A DNA stretch of 64,000 bases. It comes from Undaria pinnatifida (taxonomy: Eukaryota > Sar > Phaeophyceae > Laminariales > Alariaceae). Under the pieces are notes generated by a model. That model searched no databases. It was not told the DNA's origin and saw nothing but the letters and a program-made list of their open reading frames with translations. Made by a program: the position numbers and the translations under genes. This document shows positions 58,852-64,000 of this stretch, piece by piece (the stretch's first letter is position 1; every line of letters starts with the position of its first letter). The stretch is from contig JABAKD010000016.1 in NCBI GenBank assembly GCA_012845835.1, positions 1,697,843-1,761,842 of the forward strand, read 5' to 3'.

Positions 58852-59072
58852 CCCTAGACTAGACTAGACTAGACTAGACTAGACTAGACTAGACTAGACT
58901 AGACTAGACTAGACTAGACTAGACTAGACTAGACTAGACTAGACTAGACTAGACTAGACTAGATTAGACTAGACTAGACTAGACTAGACTAGACTAGACT
59001 AGACTAGACTAGACTAAATTAGACTAGACTAGACTAGACTAGACTAGACTTAGACTAGACTAGACTAGACTA
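58852..59072 (+). repeat. CTAGA pentanucleotide array, extension of a SINE tail
   Basis: About 43 units of AGACT with rare substitutions, continuous with the 3' end of the adjacent SINE on the minus strand. Confidence 0.92.
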
Positions 59073-59367
59073 GTAACTCAGATCCAGGGTCACATATCGG
59101 GCTCTTCTCCATCATTCCCGCCGCAATTACGTGCCTTCATTTTTGTCGCGAGAAGAGTTCATCCCTTTCTTCCCTCGTCGAGATTCGTATCGAATTGCGC
59201 CTACCTACCCACCACGCGGCGAGGCGCTCTCAGCGGCTGATTCCGTTTATTTTTTTGTTTTACTTTTTTTTGCAAGTAAGGTCAAAAGTCCGACCCACGT
59301 GAGATTCGAACTCCAGCATCAACTCCAGCAGCATTCGACGGCAACCGCTAGACCACCGGGGCGACGG
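59071..59367 (-). mobile_element. tRNA-derived SINE, group A, full length with expanded CTAGA tail
   Basis: Minus-strand head CGCCCCGGTGGTCTAGCGG and B-box GAGTTCGAATCTC, with the same body as the 30.5-kb copy (CTGAGAGCGCC, CGCGACAAAAATGAAGGCA, GGATCTGAGTTACTA). Beyond the body its 3' end runs into the CTAGA array. GGGAGGGAG follows the array, as it does near the end of the 30.5-kb copy, so the array has grown inside the SINE tail. Confidence 0.82.
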
Positions 59368-59764
59368 GCTACAACAATACCCCCATCGCACATATGGCAC
59401 CCGTCCATCATAAAATAAACATTCACATATTCAATTCGCACCGTTTGACTGGAGGTTGGTTTCCTCCTGGTGAGGTACTACAATACTACTACTCGCGCTA
59501 CCGCCCCGAGGAAACACCGACGACACAAACGCCGATTGAGCTTGACGCGTGCTACGCTAGAGGTATACCTTTTTTTGGATATTTTGTTTTCTGAAAGACT
59601 GGGTTCCTTAATCCCAAAAGCGGGAGGAGCGTTACTCTTCTTGTTGAAATTCGAAAAAAAATCGCACAACTATTGGTTGTCATATCATCGGGTTGCCCTT
59701 TTTTTGGTTATTTATCCGAATCGTTTTCTTTTTGAATAGAGCTCCTTCAGTGAAGAGCTCTAGA

Positions 59765-60060
59765 AAAAGATGGACGCACGCAAGTCTATCGTGGCACGTG
59801 TCGCTTCATTGCCGATGGGCGCACGCACGTCTATCGTGGCACGTGTCGCTTCATCGCCGATGGGCGCACGCACGTCTATCGTGGCACGTGTCGCTTCATC
59901 GCCGATGGGAGCACGCACGTCTATCGTGGCACGTGTCGCTTCATCGCCGATCGATGGACGCACGCAAGTCAATCGTGGCACGTGTCGGTTCATCGCCGAT
60001 GGGCGCACGTCTATCGTGGCATGTGTCGCTTTCATCGTCGATGGGCGCGTCCTACGGCAG
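59765..60060 (+). repeat. 45-bp minisatellite, about six units
   Basis: Unit GCACGCACGTCTATCGTGGC, ACGTGTCGCTTCATCGCCGA, TGGGC. The period is a multiple of three, so three frames stay open, one reading ARTSIVARVASSPMG repeats. Confidence 0.85.
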
Positions 60061-60083
60061 GGCTAACTCCTACACGTTTTTAT

Positions 60084-60302
60084 CAGGGATTGTCACGGGT
60101 CACGACCCGAACCGCCAATCGCATTATCAGGAGGTCCTCAAAATCTCGCGGGTCGAGTGGGGTCGGATCAGGAGGTGGTTGATTTCTCACGGGACCGGAC
60201 GTGTCGGGTAGGGTCGGGTCGGGTCGGTTCAGCACGTTTTTTCAAATCTCGCGGGTCGGGACGGGTTACCTTAACTCGACCTCACACGTAAAAAAGTCCC
60301 AT
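60084..60302 (+). mobile_element. GACCC-rich foldback element, copy with 8-bp flanking repeat
   Basis: The left end is CAGGGATTGTCACGGGTC. Flanks GTTTTTAT (60076-60083) and GTTTTATG (60303-60310) are near-identical 8-mers, the target duplication size of hAT elements. Confidence 0.6.
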
Positions 60303-60990
60303 GTTTTATGTATCCTCGCATGAGGCGCTCTAAGCCTCACTCAACAACCGACTATTGAGTCCGATACACACCTACGGGTCAGCTACCTTATTATGATTTT
60401 CTTTTATCCTCGACAATGTGCAGCGTAAGTGTCAACAGCAACAACAAAAACGATGAAATGCACCGAAAATCGAGACCGTGAAAGGTAAAAGCGAAACACA
60501 ATGTATCCAACAACCAACAAATGTATATGATATGAATACTATGCACGTGCAGATCCTCATGATCCTACCCCCTTGAGCCACCAGGGCCAGGTCATCCAAC
60601 CTAACCAAGAATAAAGCAAAACACGCATCCTATCCAAAGACATCGGGTCTTAGAGTCGTTGGTTGAGGAGCTCCACCAGCGAGAAATGTTCGGGCTAAGA
60701 CACCCATTCAAGTGCCACCGCAGCACGGGTCTGCTTGTGTACTATTGGCGACGGTTACGCTGCGACGGTCACCCGAAGCAGCTCGCCAGGTCTAAAGCTT
60801 TTGTTTCGCCAACCAGCATATATATGTGGACTGACCACGCTTGCTCAACTGCCGTTTAGTCCCCGCGGTGCGCCGTCTCGAAAAGGATGAGTGTGGTCAA
60901 TGGCCAAAAGACAAACGCAAGCAGGTTTTGACTACGCTAACCTCACTAAAAAACACGTGCTGGTTTACTCGGTGCAACCTTCAGGCAAAC

Positions 60991-61191
60991 ATGGCGAAAA
61001 TATGGGCAGCATTTTGGAGCGCCGACACACCAAAGGTGAAGTCTATGCCCCTGGCAATGCTTATCGAAGACAACAAGGACGGCAGCACTGTTGTAAGCGA
61101 CGGCACTGCTAGCAGCGAGAGGAGCGACAACAGCAACAACAGAAGCAGCAACAACAACAACGTCACCAGCATCAGCAACAACGGCGGCGGG
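60991..61191 (+). CDS. Candidate first exon, Asn/Ser-rich end
   Basis: The ATG has a strong start context (AAACATGGC). The 67 codons read MAKIWAAFWSADTPKVKSMP, LAMLIEDNKDGSTVVSDG, then an Asn/Ser-rich low-complexity run ending NNGGG at a GTAAGG donor in phase 0. Phase 0 also fits the terminal exon at 63055, but nothing visible proves they belong together. Upstream, 60659-60859 is open and reads FGLRHPFKCHRSTGLLVYYW, which could be a separate exon or a transposon fragment. Function unknown. Confidence 0.3.
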
Positions 61192-61499
61192 GTAAGGGGA
61201 CAGAGACTGCACTTTTGTTTTCGTGCTCAAAACGCGCGAAGGACGCAAAAAAAGAAAGCTTGCCATCTGTGCCTTACAGAACGAAACTACGTACTGTACA
61301 TGTGCTGTTTTCGGCTTGCTCGCGCCTGTTCAACATAGAGCGATCTCTCGTGCTCTTATGTTCACTAGTAGAACCGTTCCAACACCGGGTCGGCCCAATG
61401 ATGTATCTTGTTCAGTTGTCAACCCGCACTGACGTAGTTGGTGGTGCAGCAACTTCGAAGCGAATCTGTTGGCGGCATAGTACTTTCCCCTAGATCACT

Positions 61500-62990
61500 C
61501 AGCCACGTGAAATAAACTGTTGTTGGACTGGTCACACATAGCACAATCCACTACTAGCAGACCACCCAGCCATGTGACTACAGTACGAAGTCTACTATAA
61601 ATAAGTGGATAGCGCTCTATGTATAGTACAGGACACCTGCTAAGAAACTCAAAAGTGTTTCTGGCCCAGGCTGGGTTTCTTATTTTGGGAAAAAGACGAC
61701 TTCTACACTAACCCCAGTACCATGACTTCCGGGTTTCCTATTTTGCTGTAAAAATCTCAGGGTGCCCTACTTGTTTCCCTGTTTCTTATCTGGTGACCTC
61801 TACTGCAATCCATATAATAATCTTGAGCAGTGTCTTGCTTTTGCCCCAGGCTACTTACTGTGAGGGGGTCGCTTTGAATAAGGTGGCTGAGGGTCACTTT
61901 GAGAGAGAGAAAAGGTGCCCGCAGTTTTCTGCCTGGGCGATCTTTTTTGAAGGGAAATTCTCCGGCATGTGAAAAATCCCTGATCGACGGGTGACGTCAT
62001 CCAAGGCGGCGTCACCTTGTTACAGAAAAATCCAAATAATTCAATATGAGCGTGGATTTATGACCAATCAGAAAACTTCGGGCACTTTTTCCTCTAGAGC
62101 GACGTGGATACTTACTGTCCTTTTTCTGCGGTCTTGAATCGTTTTTTTTCCGTTGCTCCGGTTCGCGACATGCACCGTACACGCGCAACGGAAAAGCTTG
62201 TCACGTTCCGCTAACAAACTAGATTGCAGAACAGCACCGCCCGCGCGAATGGCTTATATCTCGCTTATTGTTAACCCTTTTTGGGGTTTATTTTTATGTA
62301 CAGCGACCAGAAAACGGTGATTGCTACTTTTTCAAGCGTCTACGTAAGTAAGAGTTGTGTCAGCGAAAGCAGTACGAGTATATACTACTGCAGGATTACG
62401 CCGCACCGGTCCTGTACGACCTCTTGTATTGTCGTGCTTCGGGCACCATTTTTTATCGTCCCCCGCCGTAATTTTTGTCGGCAGCATCATCATCATCAGT
62501 CCCTGACGCTGCCGTCGTCCGTTTTCATTGTATTTTTTTGTTTTCCGACCAAGGCTACGGTAGGGGAGGTACCCCCATTTTCACTGGTGTGTTTGAGCTA
62601 CTCGCACGAGTGTCTCTGTCCCCCACGGATGAAGATGGTTTAGGCACTTGTTTCGGCGCAGCTTAGATACCTTTGCATTGCGGATTAATTTCGTCAATGT
62701 AAAACATGAAAAATGCGTAAGATCGCATGGGAACAAAGGGGTTACACGCGCGAGTGACCCCTGGCCACTGAAACAAAAGGCCCAAAAGGGGACCCCCCTA
62801 CCGTAGCCTGGGTCTTCCTCTGAAGCCCCAAAGAAGTTAAAAGTGAAAACGAGGGGTGAAAATAATATAATTAATACTACATTACCGTAACCTTGCTGGC
62901 ATGATATTTTCGATAGTGCTGATGTGCCTCTATACTACGGATATGCATCAATAGTGCTGATGTGCCTCTATAATGCTTATATGCCTGTAT
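61500..62990. other. No gene recognised
   Basis: Between the two candidate exons at 61.0 and 63.1 kb. Only weak repeats seen, including ATGTGCCTCTATA words near 62.93-63.0 kb. Confidence 0.4.
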
Positions 62991-63054
62991 AGTGCTGGTG
63001 CGCCTCGGACGACGACAACGCGTGTTCGTCTTCCAACGTCTCTTTGCCATCCAG

Positions 63055-63414
63055 GCCCCGCTGGACGTCTTTACGAAAGCCAGGCGGAGGCGCGAGGCCA
63101 AGCGCAACACGTACAACCGCGCGGGTAAGGCGCTGAATGTCCGGCTACAACGCCACAGGGAGGCGTCTACGCCCAGGAGCACCACCTCCAGCACGACTAC
63201 GGAAACCGCCGTGGTGACATCGGCTGAACCGGCGTTGCTCGCGGCTTCCCCATGCTCCACGAACGCGCCCGGGAACGTTTCCGAGACCAAGCGCTACGCT
63301 TGGCAGAGTTTCGAGACTTTGAGGACGGGTCCGGGTGACTGGCTGACTTGGACCGAGGTCAGGCAGGCCGATGGCAGCGATAAGTGGGTACTAAGGGACC
63401 TGCGGAAGAAGTGA
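63055..63414 (+). CDS. Candidate terminal exon of an unrecognised, basic protein
   Basis: The acceptor CCATCCAG follows a pyrimidine-rich stretch. The phase 0 reading is APLDVFTKARRRREAKRNTY, a Thr/Ser-rich middle, then SFETLRTGPGDWLTW and KWVLRDLRKK, ending TGA 63412-63414. The 119 codons are GC-rich compared with the flanks, as in the confirmed exons. The opposite strand is also open but Val/Ser-rich and less protein-like. The upstream part is not identified; the exon at 60991 is one candidate. Family not recognised. Confidence 0.42.
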   Translation, partial: APLDVFTKARRRREAKRNTYNRAGKALNVRLQRHREASTPRSTTSSTTTETAVVTSAEPALLAASPCSTNAPGNVSETKRYAWQSFETLRTGPGDWLTWTEVRQADGSDKWVLRDLRKK

Positions 63415-63834
63415 TAGGTATTGCCACTTTCGCTGCATCGCTGTATGGCTCGGACGAACGGTGGCGCGCATCGCGTGAACATGCCGAGTAGGAAAGCACG
63501 CCGCTTCAACCCGCCCTCTACCGCCCTCGTATTCTTCAAGTGCTATACGTAGCATCCCATGACAACACCGTCTAGATGGGGCACACGAGTGTGCCCCTTA
63601 AGGATCGCTGGGGTCTCGGAGAGGTCAGGGTGGTGCCCGTTTCGGAATGCGGCGATATGATATCAAGATATTCGCCACTTTTGGTGAGCGGAATCGAGCC
63701 GGTTGCGGCAGGGCCGGAGTTAGTGTTCGCTGGGTGCTGCACGTGGCAGGGAGGAAGCGTGGTGGTGTAGTACTGGTCGGTGGTAGTCGGCGGTATCGAT
63801 GTGATGCTGACGTCGACATGGGTGAGGCTCTCTG

Positions 63835-63897
63835 TATATAAAACAGAGCCACACTCATCAGCGAGTCTGCCTCCATCAACTCCACTGCACGGCAATG
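63835..63897 (+). promoter_or_regulatory. TATA-box-like promoter ahead of a short open frame
   Basis: TATATAAAA at 63835-63843 lies 52 bp upstream of an ATG at 63895 in AT-poor surroundings. The ATG opens only 28 codons in this window (stop near 63978), so a first exon or a chance match are both possible. Confidence 0.25.
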
Positions 63898-64000
63898 AAT
63901 AGCAGAAAACGGCTGTGGTGCGTGGACACGGGAAGGGCTTGGGAGGGAAGCCATGTTGCGCGGTGGGGGGTGGTTTAACGGTTGCAAAGCACTCACGCGC

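Noticed and set aside
59770-60066. Protein with 15-residue repeats
   Set aside because: The 45-bp minisatellite keeps three frames on two strands open equally. No start context or codon bias favours one.

Overview
The window looks like nuclear DNA of a large-genome eukaryote. Its genes are split by introns of about 0.3-2 kb with pyrimidine-rich 3' ends. Exons are GC-rich, and coding DNA is a small fraction of the 64 kb. The rest is microsatellites, minisatellites and small transposable elements. A multicellular photosynthetic stramenopile such as a brown alga would fit this architecture, but that is inference: nothing visible here fixes the clade.

Genes. (1) 8.9-17.9 kb, plus strand: a nine-exon, 5'-incomplete gene for a CYC8/SSN6-type TPR co-repressor with a Gly/His/Gln-rich tail; a poly-G tract breaks its frame. 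(2) 25.8-30.4 kb, minus strand: a four-exon gene for an unrecognised protein of about 217 residues with several membrane segments; a decayed copy of its exon 2 lies at 22.7 kb. (3) 46.5-49.4 kb, minus strand: an ICT1/MRPL58-type GGQ peptidyl-tRNA hydrolase in four visible exons, one bounded by a GC-AG intron. (4) Weaker models: a three-exon 84-residue protein (35.7-38.9 kb), a signal-peptide exon at 33.5 kb, a Gln-rich exon at 51.5 kb, an exon island at 55.9 kb, and a first-exon/last-exon pair at 61.0 and 63.1-63.4 kb.

Mobile elements. 3.4-4.9 kb holds a LINE relic that has lost most of its reverse-transcriptase palm. There are two related tRNA-derived SINE groups: three copies at 0.04, 30.5 and 59.1 kb, and four at 31.3, 31.5, 40.6 and 41.7 kb. 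A 373-bp TRIM-like element with 84-bp terminal repeats sits at 53.2-53.6 kb, and a unit bounded by near-identical 117-bp direct repeats at 53.9-54.9 kb. A 698-bp TIR element with TTA target duplications at 34.2-34.9 kb has a related unoccupied site in the window at 42.7 kb. Other small families are a GACCC-rich hAT-like foldback, a TTAA-flanked element of about 90 bp, an 86-bp foldback, and a 5S-rRNA-like dispersed repeat ending in poly-C.

Simple repeats cover much of the remainder: CCAAA, CCGAA, CTAGA, CTA, CAA, GACA and CCCA arrays, long G runs, a CCGCACCG satellite (43.3-44.6 kb) and many 45-540 bp tandem duplications. Several arrays lie inside introns. One intron of the co-repressor gene carries decayed copies of the preceding exon's 3' end. 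The genes do not form an obvious pathway; the co-repressor is nuclear and ICT1 is probably mitochondrial.
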